45,428 nt of DNA from Nostoc paludosum FACHB-159 (GCF_014698835.1 NZ_JACJTU010000055.1:1-45428), one strand, 5' to 3'; shown: positions 24,288 to 33,291, counted from the first letter of the stretch. Notes: generated by a model from the letters alone, not told the origin. Numbers and translations are program-made.

Positions 24288-25292
24288 TTAAACGATAGTA
24301 CCAAACTTTCGACATATTGGGCTAGTTACTTGATTAATAATAAACTCTTTATGTAAAGCCATTTCAGCATAAGTTGTCCTGCTACCATCTATTTTAATAC
24401 TAATAGTTCCTCCACAACAGCTATTACTATTAAACCCTCTGGCAGGAAGTGTATTTAAATGTGTAGGCTTTGAACTAGGAAGACTAGCAGCACATTGTTG
24501 AGATAATTGAGTACATAAAATATGAGCATCTGAAATTGAAGAAATAATGCCCTTTACTATTTCTATGCGGGGATTATTAAAACGATTCCTATCAATTGAG
24601 AATATTATTAACTTTGGTTGAACAAAAGTACAAATTTGCTGGGCAAATGTTCTAGCATCTGCACTCCCAGGTTTTCCACCATGATGAGGAAAGACAAGTA
24701 TATCACTACTCAAATTCTTCTGGTCTTGAATCAAATTGTCAAGTCCTACATTATCAATATCTGCTGCTAATATAGCTACTCTATGAGAATCGTGAACTAT
24801 ACCTATAACGGCTGATATTGAATTGGAAGTTAATCGCCGCCCCTGTAAATCAGTTCCTCCAGCACCACTTAAATTTAATTCAGGTGTTGGTGCAAGAACT
24901 TCTATATTAACTGAACCAATGTTCAAACTTCCCGTTTTTGCTGTTGTTAATTCTGATGAAACTTTAGTTCCACGTAGGCGTGCGTCTTTTAAAGCATAAC
25001 GTACATCCTTCCAAATTTCACTTTTCTTAATTGCATCAGGGTTTATATGTACGTTGTGAATTTTGATATATTCATTTGAGAGTAAGTCAATCATACCTGC
25101 AATATGATCTGCGTCAGAATGGGAAATAAGGATATGTAAAATTTCTTTAATAGATAGATGTTCAAGAGTTTCTACCAACGTACCTCCAGCTGGACAGTCT
25201 ATAACCATTACATCATTTGCATCTCTAATTAACGTACAATTTCCATGTCCAACATCTAAAATAATCAGTTCAGGTGAGTCCATCGTCTTCAT
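24288..25292 (-). CDS. MBL-fold hydrolase, ComEC/Rec2-like
   Basis: This 334-residue protein has the metallo-beta-lactamase fold: DVGHGNCTLI (13-22), HSDADH (58-63), AADID (about 176-180) with a bridging Asp, and FPHHGG (201-206). DVGHGN and the HH late motif are those of ComEC-type soluble MBL domains, which cut nucleic acids or phosphodiesters. The C-terminal 80 residues contain several Cys (LCTQLSQQC..., SCCGG) of unclear role. It is the third gene of a leftward operon and overlaps the receiver gene by 23 bp. As the only clear enzyme with a possible damaging activity, it is the likely effector. Its stop overlaps a small hairpin (24278-24300). Confidence 0.85.
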   Translation of the reverse strand: MKTMDSPELIILDVGHGNCTLIRDANDVMVIDCPAGGTLVETLEHLSIKEILHILISHSDADHIAGMIDLLSNEYIKIHNVHINPDAIKKSEIWKDVRYALKDARLRGTKVSSELTTAKTGSLNIGSVNIEVLAPTPELNLSGAGGTDLQGRRLTSNSISAVIGIVHDSHRVAILAADIDNVGLDNLIQDQKNLSSDILVFPHHGGKPGSADARTFAQQICTFVQPKLIIFSIDRNRFNNPRIEIVKGIISSISDAHILCTQLSQQCAASLPSSKPTHLNTLPARGFNSNSCCGGTISIKIDGSRTTYAEMALHKEFIINQVTSPICRKFGTIV

Positions 25293-25971
25293 CTGGTTCA
25301 GGTGCTAATTCAAATTTTTCAAAATACAAGTCATCAGATTTTTCTGCTCCTGTGTTTACGTGAGCAAATAAACGGATATTTGGTTTTAATACAACTTTAA
25401 TATTTTCTGGTATCAGAGAAGCTGGAAAACGAATAGCCTTATGGGGATTCCAAGCTGGAACAAATGCATCTACAACACCTTCACCAGATTCTTCATCGAT
25501 ATCAGTAATCCTAACTATTGTTCTACGAGGTTTTCTAGTACTCGGTATTTTACCAGAAAGCTCTAAAGTACAATCTTCTATTCCCTTAGCAATGCTTGAA
25601 GCATCGGCTTCTTCTCGACTCAGTAGTACAGGTATTTTATGTCTCCATTTTCTAATCGAAAAAGACGTATCCATTTCTGTATACTGAGTTATTAACACTG
25701 ATGGAAATTTCAAATCGTATAGATTTGCAACTAATTCTGCTCCATAAAAGTTAGCAAATCCAGAATTCATCAATCGATGATCGCATACAGCACCTTGAGT
25801 ATTTTCTCTAATCAAAGATACTAAATCATTGACTTTTAGAAAGTGTCTATTGTCTAATAAAAAGGGTTCATATCCTGCTTCTTCTACTTCCCAAGCTGTT
25901 AATTCGGCTAGGTTTTTATCATCATCAATGATAGCTATTCTTCTCTCATTCAAAACTGGTGTCATGAGCAT
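25270..25971 (-). CDS. Receiver-domain protein with C-terminal beta domain
   Basis: The 233-residue protein has a receiver domain (about 10-125) with acidic pair IIDDDK (14-19), candidate phosphoacceptor Asp64 (GAVCDHRLM) and Thr95 in LITQYTE. The usual switch Lys is replaced (VLLSREEAD), which is unusual. The C-terminal part (about 145-225) is beta-rich with VRITDIDEESGEGVVDAFV and is not an HTH, so it probably does not act as a transcription factor; it may touch the MBL partner. It starts 5 bp after the GHKL protein and overlaps the MBL gene, so the three are made together. A relay from kinase to receiver to hydrolase is an inference. Confidence 0.82.
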   Translation of the reverse strand: MLMTPVLNERRIAIIDDDKNLAELTAWEVEEAGYEPFLLDNRHFLKVNDLVSLIRENTQGAVCDHRLMNSGFANFYGAELVANLYDLKFPSVLITQYTEMDTSFSIRKWRHKIPVLLSREEADASSIAKGIEDCTLELSGKIPSTRKPRRTIVRITDIDEESGEGVVDAFVPAWNPHKAIRFPASLIPENIKVVLKPNIRLFAHVNTGAEKSDDLYFEKFELAPEPDEDDGLT

Positions 25972-25976
25972 AAAAA

Positions 25977-28028
25977 TTATTCTCTAATAAGTGTTAATTC
26001 TACAATAAATTCGGCTCCACCTAATTCCCCCTTTGGAATTGCATCTACCGAGCCTCCCAGATCAGTTACAGAATCTCTCACAATCGTCAATCCTAAACCT
26101 GTACCACCTTCCCTAGTGGTTTTACCAGGTAGCCAAATTTCGTCTATTTTGATATTATGAATTCCTAAACTGTTATCTAAAAATTTAATTTTTAAATTAC
26201 TTTCTTCAATTTCAGTTCTAATAATTACTTTGCGTTCTTCTATGCGTCCGCCTTCAACATTAAAAGCATTTATAGCATTTGTTAAAATATTTGCAATAAT
26301 TGCTTCTAGCAAAGCATTGCTTCCATAAATACAAGGTTTACCATCAACTGTTTCTTTGATGACTTGAATTTTACCTTCATCAAAAAAAGTTTGAAAAAGT
26401 GCAACAATATCATCAATAACACTATGGACATCTACAACACCTGCACGACGTTTTTCTCGTTTCAAAAGATGTAGGGGAAAATTAGAAAAGCGTAGCAATG
26501 ATTTACTTACTTGATAAAGCTTTGTAACTGGTTCTCCTAAATAGTGTTCATATTTTTCTCCCAGAATTCTTTTACCCATTTTTTCTATTCTGTTAGCTAT
26601 TTTTTCTATTGAAGTCACTGGTTTGCCAGATTCATGAGCGAAAACTGCTGCGGTTGTTCCGGCTGTAGCCAGACTACGATAAAGCTGAAGGTCTTCACGT
26701 AATACCTTGGTTTCACGTTCTGTTACAGTTTCGTATTGCTGAACAGCTTCTAGGACTTTAGGACGAGATTCTTGAGGAACTTCTTCTTCAATAACTTCTT
26801 CAATCCTGGCTTTAGCTTGTGTAATATCACGAGGAACTTGTTTCTTAACCCTTTGTCTTTGCGTTTCAGTGACTTTAAGCCTTTCTTTCGCCATCCATTC
26901 CAACACATCAATTGCGAAGCGTTTTAACTCTAAAAAAGCTTCATTTTCAATAAAACCAAGCCGATCAGTTTTCTGAAGTAACATATCGTCAGGGTCATTA
27001 ACAATTACTCTACCAATAACTGTTTTTGTTGAAGGACGAACCTCCGGATTTCTTGCTCGTGCATAATTTAAGTTCAACCAATCATCGTCCGGATCTCCAT
27101 AGGGTTTTACCCGCAAACCTCGATGGTAGAGACGAACATTTCCTACTTGAGCAAGCCATTCTCTTACTTGTGCGACAGAAATAGAAGTTTTTCTAGCTGA
27201 GAAACTTTGAGGATTTAGCAGGAATACCCACAGTTCAAATTTGGTTGGAGGTGTTTTGTAAAGCTCTTGAGAAATATCACTATTTTTTGCCTGAAAAATT
27301 ACGTTATTTTGCCAGTCCAGCAAATTTGCTTCAGCAATTCCAAGTTCATTTATACTAGCTTGCAAATGATATTCCGCATCATCAAAGTAAGCATTGTTTA
27401 CTTGCTTTTCAACTTCAGAAAATTCTGGAGCAACAAGTTTCAGGCGAAAACCTGCATTATTGTCAAATGGATCTGCTAGGAGTAAAAGTTCCCTAGCTAG
27501 TCTTTGAATATCACGTTTATTAAATATATTTTTAAGATTGCTGACGATAATATCAGTTCCATACCGTTGATTCGTACTACTTTTTTGGACATCAAAAGGA
27601 ACATCTTCTACTACATCAGCTTCCTGAAAATCATCCCAAGTAATCGTTAGAGAATATTCAATACCTGGTTCATCTTTAGGTCTAGTTTTCAAAAGTACTT
27701 GAGAACCCATCTGTAGAGCGGCTAACCTACCTAATCCTTTATTACCTACAGGTAAGCGACCTAATTGAGTAACTTCACGGATAGCCTTTTTCGAGCGCCC
27801 TAGCACCAGCCATCCCTCGCTAATGGCATCTTTATCCATTCCTACACCGTTATCTGAAATAATAATCGAGCCACCTATGGCACTAGTTTTGATAAGTTCT
27901 ACTGTGCATTCAGTAGCATCAGCATCATAAGAGTTCTTAACTAATTCGATGATTCCTTGGTCTGGATTTGGTACGAGTTCTTCTCCCAACCTTTGCAGAA
28001 TTTTTGGTGAAAACTTAAAATGCATCAT
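25977..28028 (-). CDS. Dual GHKL ATPase: Hsp90-like N-terminal and histidine-kinase-like C-terminal module
   Basis: The 683-residue protein has a GHKL ATPase fold at each end. The N-terminal one has IIELVKNSYDADA (26-38, N-box Asn32), SDNGVGM (58-64), and GNKGLGRLAALQMG, as in Hsp90/MutL-like proteins. A middle region (about 260-400) follows. The C-terminal part has an H-box-like helix AAVFAHESGKPVTSIEKIA (His465, Glu466), N-box AIIANILTNAINAF (576-589), DNSLGI and GGTGLGLTIV (641-650), a histidine kinase core. Both seem intact. There is no membrane segment. As first gene of the operon with a receiver and an MBL protein, it is a probable sensor whose N-terminal ATPase recognises a client or phage structure and triggers His-Asp phosphotransfer. 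Confidence 0.87.
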   Translation of the reverse strand: MMHFKFSPKILQRLGEELVPNPDQGIIELVKNSYDADATECTVELIKTSAIGGSIIISDNGVGMDKDAISEGWLVLGRSKKAIREVTQLGRLPVGNKGLGRLAALQMGSQVLLKTRPKDEPGIEYSLTITWDDFQEADVVEDVPFDVQKSSTNQRYGTDIIVSNLKNIFNKRDIQRLARELLLLADPFDNNAGFRLKLVAPEFSEVEKQVNNAYFDDAEYHLQASINELGIAEANLLDWQNNVIFQAKNSDISQELYKTPPTKFELWVFLLNPQSFSARKTSISVAQVREWLAQVGNVRLYHRGLRVKPYGDPDDDWLNLNYARARNPEVRPSTKTVIGRVIVNDPDDMLLQKTDRLGFIENEAFLELKRFAIDVLEWMAKERLKVTETQRQRVKKQVPRDITQAKARIEEVIEEEVPQESRPKVLEAVQQYETVTERETKVLREDLQLYRSLATAGTTAAVFAHESGKPVTSIEKIANRIEKMGKRILGEKYEHYLGEPVTKLYQVSKSLLRFSNFPLHLLKREKRRAGVVDVHSVIDDIVALFQTFFDEGKIQVIKETVDGKPCIYGSNALLEAIIANILTNAINAFNVEGGRIEERKVIIRTEIEESNLKIKFLDNSLGIHNIKIDEIWLPGKTTREGGTGLGLTIVRDSVTDLGGSVDAIPKGELGGAEFIVELTLIRE

Positions 28029-28298
28029 TATTTAGCTACAATCTCAATAATTTTTACTTGATTAATTTAATTTGCTGTACCAATAAACTCTAGTCTTATC
28101 TAAGGCCAATACTCAGCAAGTATAAAGAGTTGACATAATGCAGTGAGGTATAGAGACTATTTAGCCTTAATTATCTACCTAAATTTTAAATCTTCCGCTT
28201 TAGCCTAGCAAACAATACCCTATCTTTGAGCGATCACTAATATTCGCCTGCTTCCTTCTTAACAGAAAAGTCGTTTAAGCTATATCTCCCTACATTGC
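28029..28298. promoter_or_regulatory. Upstream region of the GHKL operon
   Basis: This AT-rich 270-bp spacer between the GHKL gene start and the recombinase remnant shows no coding frame or strong repeat. The operon promoter is expected in it, reading leftward, but I could not identify its boxes with confidence. Confidence 0.4.
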
Positions 28299-28560
28299 TC
28301 AAAAATCCAAAGCAGAGATAGCGTTTTGCTTCTGCTTTTCAGTTACCCCCAAATAACGCTCCCTAGCTGTCAAAGTCCGATGCCCCAATATCTCCTGAAT
28401 GTGGCGCAACGGTATCCCGGCATCGCTCATCCTGGTTAATGCAGTCCGACGAAAGCTGTGGGTACTAACCCCCTAAATAAAGAGCCGCACACAGGTATCT
28501 CTGAGGATTTTATCAGCACTGACCTTATGAATATGACTTAAAAAACCAATTTCGTCCAAA
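28299..28560 (-). pseudogene. Broken tyrosine recombinase (C-terminal half)
   Basis: In one minus-strand frame the sequence reads FLSHIHKVSADKILRDTCVR, a stop, then GVSTHSFRRTALTRMSDAGI, PLRHIQEILGHRTLTARERY and LGVTEKQKQNAISALDF. Catalytic His-x-x-Arg, His and Tyr are present but the Arg-bearing N-terminal half is missing and an in-frame stop precedes GVST. HSFRRTALT and GIPLR are identical to the recombinase at 19051-19671, so the two are of one family and lie at opposite edges of the defence island. Confidence 0.85.
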
Positions 28561-28562
28561 TT

Positions 28563-29198
28563 TTACAAATCACCCCAATCAAAATTCAGGAAACGTCGAG
28601 CATTCAGCTTGGTATATTTTTCAGTGTGTTTGATATCCCGATGCCCTAAGAAGTCTTGAATTTCCCTAGTGCTGTAGCCCTGATTCACCAGATAATAACC
28701 GCAAGCATGGCGCATCATGTGACAGTGGACTTTGATATCAAGCCCTGCCTGCACTGCCAGCCGCCCAATCAGCTTCCGCACCGCATCAGTAGACATCACT
28801 TCACCACGCTCAGAAACGAAAATATATTTACTATCCGGGAACTGTTCTCTGAGTTCCTTGAGCAGAGTTGTTTCATCATCTCTCAAGGGATGCACCCCAG
28901 AATCACTACCTTTCTCCCTGGTGATAAAAATCTGACGTTCACCCCACATAACCGCATCCCAACGCAACCCACACGCCTTACCCACAGCTTCACCCACCCT
29001 CAGACCGTGGCGAAACATCATCAGCATGAGTGTGTAGTCACGGTGGGCATAACGAGCTTTGCGATTAAGTGCCGCATCGAGTAGCGATCGCACCTCGCTT
29101 GGTGTAAGGTATTCTCTAGACCTGTAATGCTTGTTAGGTTTACGTCCTGGCGGGGTGGTCGTCATTTGTTTGGGATAACTGTCCGCTTTACGCGTCAT
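28563..29198 (-). CDS. Tyrosine recombinase, FimB/XerC-like short form
   Basis: This 211-residue protein has all catalytic residues: Arg67 (RHGLRVGEA), Lys96 (REKGSDSG), His160-x-x-Arg163 (HMMRHACGYYL), His186 (FLGHRDIKH) and Tyr195. The N-terminal domain is reduced to a basic tail. It is only distantly related to the other two recombinases in the window. Short enzymes of this type invert or excise DNA between short sites. It lies at the right border of the defence island, its stop 2 bp from the broken recombinase. No matching inverted site pair was found. Confidence 0.9.
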   Translation of the reverse strand: MTRKADSYPKQMTTTPPGRKPNKHYRSREYLTPSEVRSLLDAALNRKARYAHRDYTLMLMMFRHGLRVGEAVGKACGLRWDAVMWGERQIFITREKGSDSGVHPLRDDETTLLKELREQFPDSKYIFVSERGEVMSTDAVRKLIGRLAVQAGLDIKVHCHMMRHACGYYLVNQGYSTREIQDFLGHRDIKHTEKYTKLNARRFLNFDWGDL

Positions 29199-29798
29199 AT
29201 TATGGACACTATCAATTGTCCCAAAAGCCGATGAATTCGTGAAGAACTACCCCGAAACTGACCTCTGTTAACTTAAACTTATCTTTTAAGCACCGAAAAA
29301 TTCTCTACACAGGGCAATTGATAAATATTGCTTATATATATATTGATGAGTGGCTTGTCCAATTGGCTGTACTCGCTTTTATATCTTTGAATGGTAAATC
29401 GTTGCTGTTAATGAGTGATATTAATGCTGTACCTAGCAGTCATATACACGAACTTTGTACCAAAGTCAATAACAAAGTTTACATATCACAATATGTATAT
29501 TTAAGGTTTTGTATATTTTAAGGCAGTAAACACGTATAGAACAGTTCTGATATTATGACATAGCAAAAAAGTAAAACTAAAAAATGTATAATTTAAAGCC
29601 ATAAGAGGTAAAGATTTTCTGTATAATAAATCGTTAAACTGCGAATTATTAATGGCAAAGCAGCAAAACTCTATCTTTATATCTGCGAGTGCATATGTTA
29701 ATAAGTAGCAATTTTTAAACTAATGCAAATCTCTATTTTTAATTTAAAAATAAAGATTTGCTTATTAATTATAAAATCTATTTAAAAATTTGTAAAAT
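29199..29798. other. AT-rich 600-bp spacer before the TIR-pYEATS gene
   Basis: The sequence is very AT-rich, with a small inverted repeat ACATAT-CACA-ATATGT (about 29480-29495). A 67-codon rightward frame (29318-29521) has no conserved look and no good ribosome site; I do not call it. The region probably supplies the promoter for the gene at 29799, which lacks a strong Shine-Dalgarno. Confidence 0.5.
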
Positions 29799-30881
29799 AT
29801 GTCAAGCAATCCAGAAGCTAGTATATGTTTATTCTCCAGTGTGGAAGATCAATCCTTTGCAGATGATTTAGAACGTGTATTAAGTAGTTTTGGTATTAGA
29901 GTCTGGCGAGCAGAGAGAGACTCCAAGGCGGGTAGGACAATTTTTCATGAACAAGAAAGAAAATTGGAAGATGCAGAATGTATTATTATTTTATGGTCTA
30001 ATAAATCAGCCCAATCCGATACTTTGAGAGAAATAGCAGGTAAAGCCAGAGACAGACACGCTTTAATACCAGTGCTAATTGAACAAAATGTACTCGAACC
30101 CCGCGAATCTTATGGATTACCAACAGAAAATTTATCAGATTGGAATAGAAGAACTAATGATCACTCTGGTATTAGAAGGTTGCGTAAAAAAATAGACGAA
30201 TTGAAGTCTAATAATCAAATCAAGCCTCAGAATAGTAATTATAATAATTTAATAAAACAACTTAAACCAGAACACTGGATATCCATAATTGGATTGATTA
30301 TAACTGCTATTTTAGGTATTACTAGCAACGAATGGATAAGATGCTCTTTAGGTGTAGACAAATCTTCCTGTATTAAAAATAAAGGATCTTCCTCTAAACC
30401 AACAATAACATCAACACCAAAGCATACGTCAGGAAAAGTTCAACCTGACGTAACATTATCTTCAAATACATCTACTACACCAACACCAACACCAAGGTTT
30501 ACAACAACACCGATACAACCTGACGTAACATTATCTTCAAATACATCTATTGAACCTATTCAATCATCCTTTTGTTCTCGTAGTTTTAACTTTGTTCAAA
30601 GCCAAACAACTCCGTTTTCTGGTCGTTACAATAACGACGGTCAGCCCCTTTATATTTTTGAAATATGGATGACTGAAACAGAGGATGTACGTCAGCAAGT
30701 AAACTATGTTCAATATCAACTACATCCAACTTTTGACCAGCCATTTCAAATTAGAAATGATCCAAGTGATGGCTTTAAACTAAGTGGGTATGCATGGGAT
30801 GGGTTTCGTATACCTATCACTATTAATTGTAAAGATAATACAAGCAGGCAACAATTAATCGATCTTATAATAACTCGTTAA
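29799..30881 (+). CDS. TIR - transmembrane - pYEATS protein
   Basis: The protein has 360 residues. The N-terminal TIR domain (about 7-135) has ASICLFSSVEDQSFADDL, GIRVWRAERDS and SDTLREIAGKA with Glu78 as likely catalytic residue. One membrane helix (about 159-176, WISIIGLIITAILGI) follows. A Thr/Pro/Ser linker (190-258) carries an exact duplication of QPDVTLSSNTS. The C-terminal domain (about 280-358) matches the prokaryotic YEATS pattern: LYIFEIWMTETEDVRQQVNY, then QYQLHPTFDQPFQIRN and GFKLSGYAWDGFRIPI. TIR domains cut NAD+ or signal by nucleotides; pYEATS is predicted to recognise a ligand on the far side of the membrane. It stands alone, and I read it as a single-gene sensor-effector. Confidence 0.85.
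   Translation: MSSNPEASICLFSSVEDQSFADDLERVLSSFGIRVWRAERDSKAGRTIFHEQERKLEDAECIIILWSNKSAQSDTLREIAGKARDRHALIPVLIEQNVLEPRESYGLPTENLSDWNRRTNDHSGIRRLRKKIDELKSNNQIKPQNSNYNNLIKQLKPEHWISIIGLIITAILGITSNEWIRCSLGVDKSSCIKNKGSSSKPTITSTPKHTSGKVQPDVTLSSNTSTTPTPTPRFTTTPIQPDVTLSSNTSIEPIQSSFCSRSFNFVQSQTTPFSGRYNNDGQPLYIFEIWMTETEDVRQQVNYVQYQLHPTFDQPFQIRNDPSDGFKLSGYAWDGFRIPITINCKDNTSRQQLIDLIITR
30441..30548 (+). repeat. 33-bp exact direct repeat in the linker of the TIR-pYEATS gene
   Basis: Bases 30441-30473 and 30516-30548 are identical, 75 bp apart, so the duplication keeps frame. It encodes two copies of QPDVTLSSNTS in the linker and could change linker length by slippage or recombination. Confidence 0.85.
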
Positions 30882-31053
30882 ATTATATCTTCTTTTGATA
30901 CTTTCTTGTACAGACGCATCATTTTAATAAAACTATTAAATTCTCAACAGGATATAAAATAGTCTCATGAAACCCTATTAACTGTAAAAAATTTAGGAAT
31001 TTACTTGAGTAGGAAGTTGAAGAGAAGATTCGGAAAATGTCTGCAATCCTGCC

Positions 31054-31179
31054 GAACTGGGGACACTTCGTTTAGAGCGGGTGGTGTCGGGGACGGGCAG
31101 AAAGCCTATCGTGAAGTGGCCAATAACTCGGCAGCCCGCCCCCGACACTCCGCTGTCGCCACCCCCTCTACCCCAGTTC
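31054..31179. repeat. GC-rich nested inverted-repeat structure
   Basis: An outer 9-bp stem, GAACTGGGG (31054-31062) with CCCCAGTTC (31171-31179), encloses an inner 15-bp stem, GTGTCGGGGACGGGC (31084-31098) with GCCCGCCCCCGACAC (31134-31148; one mismatch). GGGTGG/CCACCC extend it partly. The 126-bp element is strikingly GC-rich within an AT-rich spacer (30882-31209) between two converging genes. It could be a bidirectional terminator, a structured RNA or a small mobile repeat. The 61-codon frame over it is not a gene. Confidence 0.75.
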
Positions 31180-31209
31180 TGAACACCTAAAGAATTGATT
31201 TTCTAACGA

Positions 31210-32661
31210 TTAATTATCAAAATCAATTGGCTGGCCATTGAAATGTTTGTGAATATTTTCAGGAGTCAACCAACTAGGAATTGTCACCTTTTTATCTATT
31301 TCTGCATCCCCATCAGAATTGTTTAAACCGTTAACTATTGCAACTTTTAAAGGTGTCTTACCATCTGCTGTTTTCCGGTCAATTTGAATAGTGCCTCTAG
31401 CTCTACCTTTGGCTGTTCCATCACTGCCACCAACAGCAGTATTAGTGAAGAAATGGGCAATACAGACTAATCTTTCTGAAGCTTTTCTAGGGTCGCTCAG
31501 AGACGCTTTAACAAACTTTTTGGCAGGTTCTTTGGTGATGTCTGACTCAGAATAGTTAGTGAATTCATCAACTAATAACTGTTGCGGTTGCTTATCAGGT
31601 TGGTTATTAATTCTGTCCAGCCATCGCTCACGAGCATCATCAAAAGCTTGTCCTATCTCTGATTCTGTTTTAGCTATCAACTGGGGGCTTAAATATTTCC
31701 ATGCGTTTCTCAGATTCTCCCCAGCGTGAGCGTCGAGAAGCTGATACAAAGGCATACCAAACAGATATTCTCTGAGCATGACAATCGAAGCTGCTAGGGT
31801 TGATTTACCGCTTCCAGCTTCTCCTAACACCCAAATGGGCTTTTGATTATCAATAACTTTCCACAGCCAGCCATCTTCATGATTCTTGAGTGCTTCGATT
31901 AAATCACATTGGAGGCGCTGGTCAGTCAAAGGATGATTGTCACCGTTTGCGATCGCGCCCTTGGTCTTCCCCTCAATCTTGCCGCGTTCCTGTTCCGCTT
32001 TCGCCTTATCTCTCAGGTTTTCAGCAATGGTCTTATCCATCACAGAATGATTGACAGCACGGGCTTTCATAAAATCCTCTAACTGAATTCGAGCCTTAGC
32101 GCGTTCGTTCTCCTCATCAGTCAATCCCAGTGCTTTGCGTTCTTCTGTGTCCAGTCCTGACAGCCCATCTTTTAGGCGCTCAGTATAAAGCTGGGTCGAA
32201 TGCTGCTTAACTTCTCGTTTGTGCTTATTATGCTGCCAAATTGCATAGTCACCAGTCTTTTCAAGCTCTCCCAATTCATAATCCGTGCGCTTGAGGCGGG
32301 AGCAACGCACAAGCAAGCAACCCACAATACCCCATAGCCCTATAACTGCAACCCCATATCCTAGCAACTGATTAGGGTTGTCTGTGGGCAAATCACGCAC
32401 CCATTGAATCGCATCTCCTTTGTAGGGAATGATACTGCCATACAGCCCGTAGCGTTGCCATTCTTCAGTCAGAACAAAACGCGGTTGATTACAAAAACGC
32501 TTATCCAGTTTTATTTGACTTTGTACACCATTAATTGACCTTGGGCAGAACTGAATCTGTGTCAAATCGTAAGGCTGGCGTGTTTGCGATGTTGCTAGCC
32601 CGATGATTGCAGCTACACCACATACACCAGCCAGCGTTAACTCGAAAACACCTTGTTTCAT
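31210..32661 (-). CDS. Membrane-anchored P-loop ATPase of an unknown plasmid operon
   Basis: The 483-residue protein has two membrane helices (about 6-24 and 99-119) around a 75-residue loop with two Cys (Cys39, Cys57), then a charged helical region (130-250) and an ATPase domain: Walker A GEAGSGKS (280-287), Walker B QLLVDE (361-366). Topology with paired N-terminal helices and a C-terminal RecA-like core recalls VirD4/TraD or FtsK-like motors, but I see no VirD4-specific motif and the plasmid already has a coupling protein. It is the last gene of a leftward cluster and overlaps the 4-TM gene (ATGA, 32658-32661). It may be a transfer or export motor working with the membrane proteins of the same operon. 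Confidence 0.75.
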   Translation of the reverse strand: MKQGVFELTLAGVCGVAAIIGLATSQTRQPYDLTQIQFCPRSINGVQSQIKLDKRFCNQPRFVLTEEWQRYGLYGSIIPYKGDAIQWVRDLPTDNPNQLLGYGVAVIGLWGIVGCLLVRCSRLKRTDYELGELEKTGDYAIWQHNKHKREVKQHSTQLYTERLKDGLSGLDTEERKALGLTDEENERAKARIQLEDFMKARAVNHSVMDKTIAENLRDKAKAEQERGKIEGKTKGAIANGDNHPLTDQRLQCDLIEALKNHEDGWLWKVIDNQKPIWVLGEAGSGKSTLAASIVMLREYLFGMPLYQLLDAHAGENLRNAWKYLSPQLIAKTESEIGQAFDDARERWLDRINNQPDKQPQQLLVDEFTNYSESDITKEPAKKFVKASLSDPRKASERLVCIAHFFTNTAVGGSDGTAKGRARGTIQIDRKTADGKTPLKVAIVNGLNNSDGDAEIDKKVTIPSWLTPENIHKHFNGQPIDFDN

Positions 32662-33227
32662 GAGCGTCCCCTAAAAATAATTGCAATGGAACCAATGAAT
32701 AAAGCCAACGCGACTGCAATACTTAACCAAGGGTCTGATTGTGGATTTTGTTTTTCAATGGTTTGGATGTCTTGGTTAATCTGGGTCACTGTTTCTTTAG
32801 TTAAATTCTCAAAATATTGATAGTCTTTGACTGCTAACCAAGTTGTGATACCTGCAAACACTAAGCCACCAGCAGTTTTAAAAAGATTTTGCATATTATC
32901 TACCTCTAGTCCGTCACTGTTGTAATTAACTCTTAAGCCAGTCAGCCCAGCTAAAGAGCCAACACTGCATATAGAAAACGAGAGCGTAATTGCCAGCCAC
33001 AAGTTAACGCCACCGCCAGTTATTAATAGATATTTAGCTATAAAGAATCCTGTAGAATTTAGCGACCAGCCAACAAAGAAGCGGGTCAATTTATCAGTTG
33101 TATTGATAACATCTTTACGATGCTGCTTGCGTGACTCCAAGTGTTCTATCAAGTCTTTTGGTAACGGGGTATCAGGAGCGATTTCGCTTACTAATTCTTC
33201 TTGGTCGGACTCAATATCGTATGTCAT
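32658..33227 (-). CDS. Four-helix membrane protein of the unknown operon
   Basis: This 189-residue protein has an acidic soluble N-terminus (1-45) and four hydrophobic segments (about 49-70, 75-98, 117-133 and 167-185), the last ending with a basic RGRS tail. I do not recognise a family. It overlaps the ATPase gene by 4 bp and is therefore probably its membrane partner, analogous to the pairing of motor ATPases with small integral proteins in transport systems. This is an inference from gene order. Confidence 0.72.
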   Translation of the reverse strand: MTYDIESDQEELVSEIAPDTPLPKDLIEHLESRKQHRKDVINTTDKLTRFFVGWSLNSTGFFIAKYLLITGGGVNLWLAITLSFSICSVGSLAGLTGLRVNYNSDGLEVDNMQNLFKTAGGLVFAGITTWLAVKDYQYFENLTKETVTQINQDIQTIEKQNPQSDPWLSIAVALALFIGSIAIIFRGRS

Positions 33228-33291
33228 GTTAGCACCAAGATATTTACTTGCCCGACAGTAACTTTATGCGGTGGCTGTCGGGCGTGAACTG

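Noticed and set aside
29318..29521. 67-codon frame upstream of the TIR-pYEATS gene
   Set aside because: AT-rich, no convincing ribosome site and no recognisable protein pattern.
30441..30548. CRISPR-like repeat pair
   Set aside because: Two 33-bp copies inside an open reading frame, in frame and encoding the same peptide; no array and no cas genes. No CRISPR array was seen anywhere in the window.
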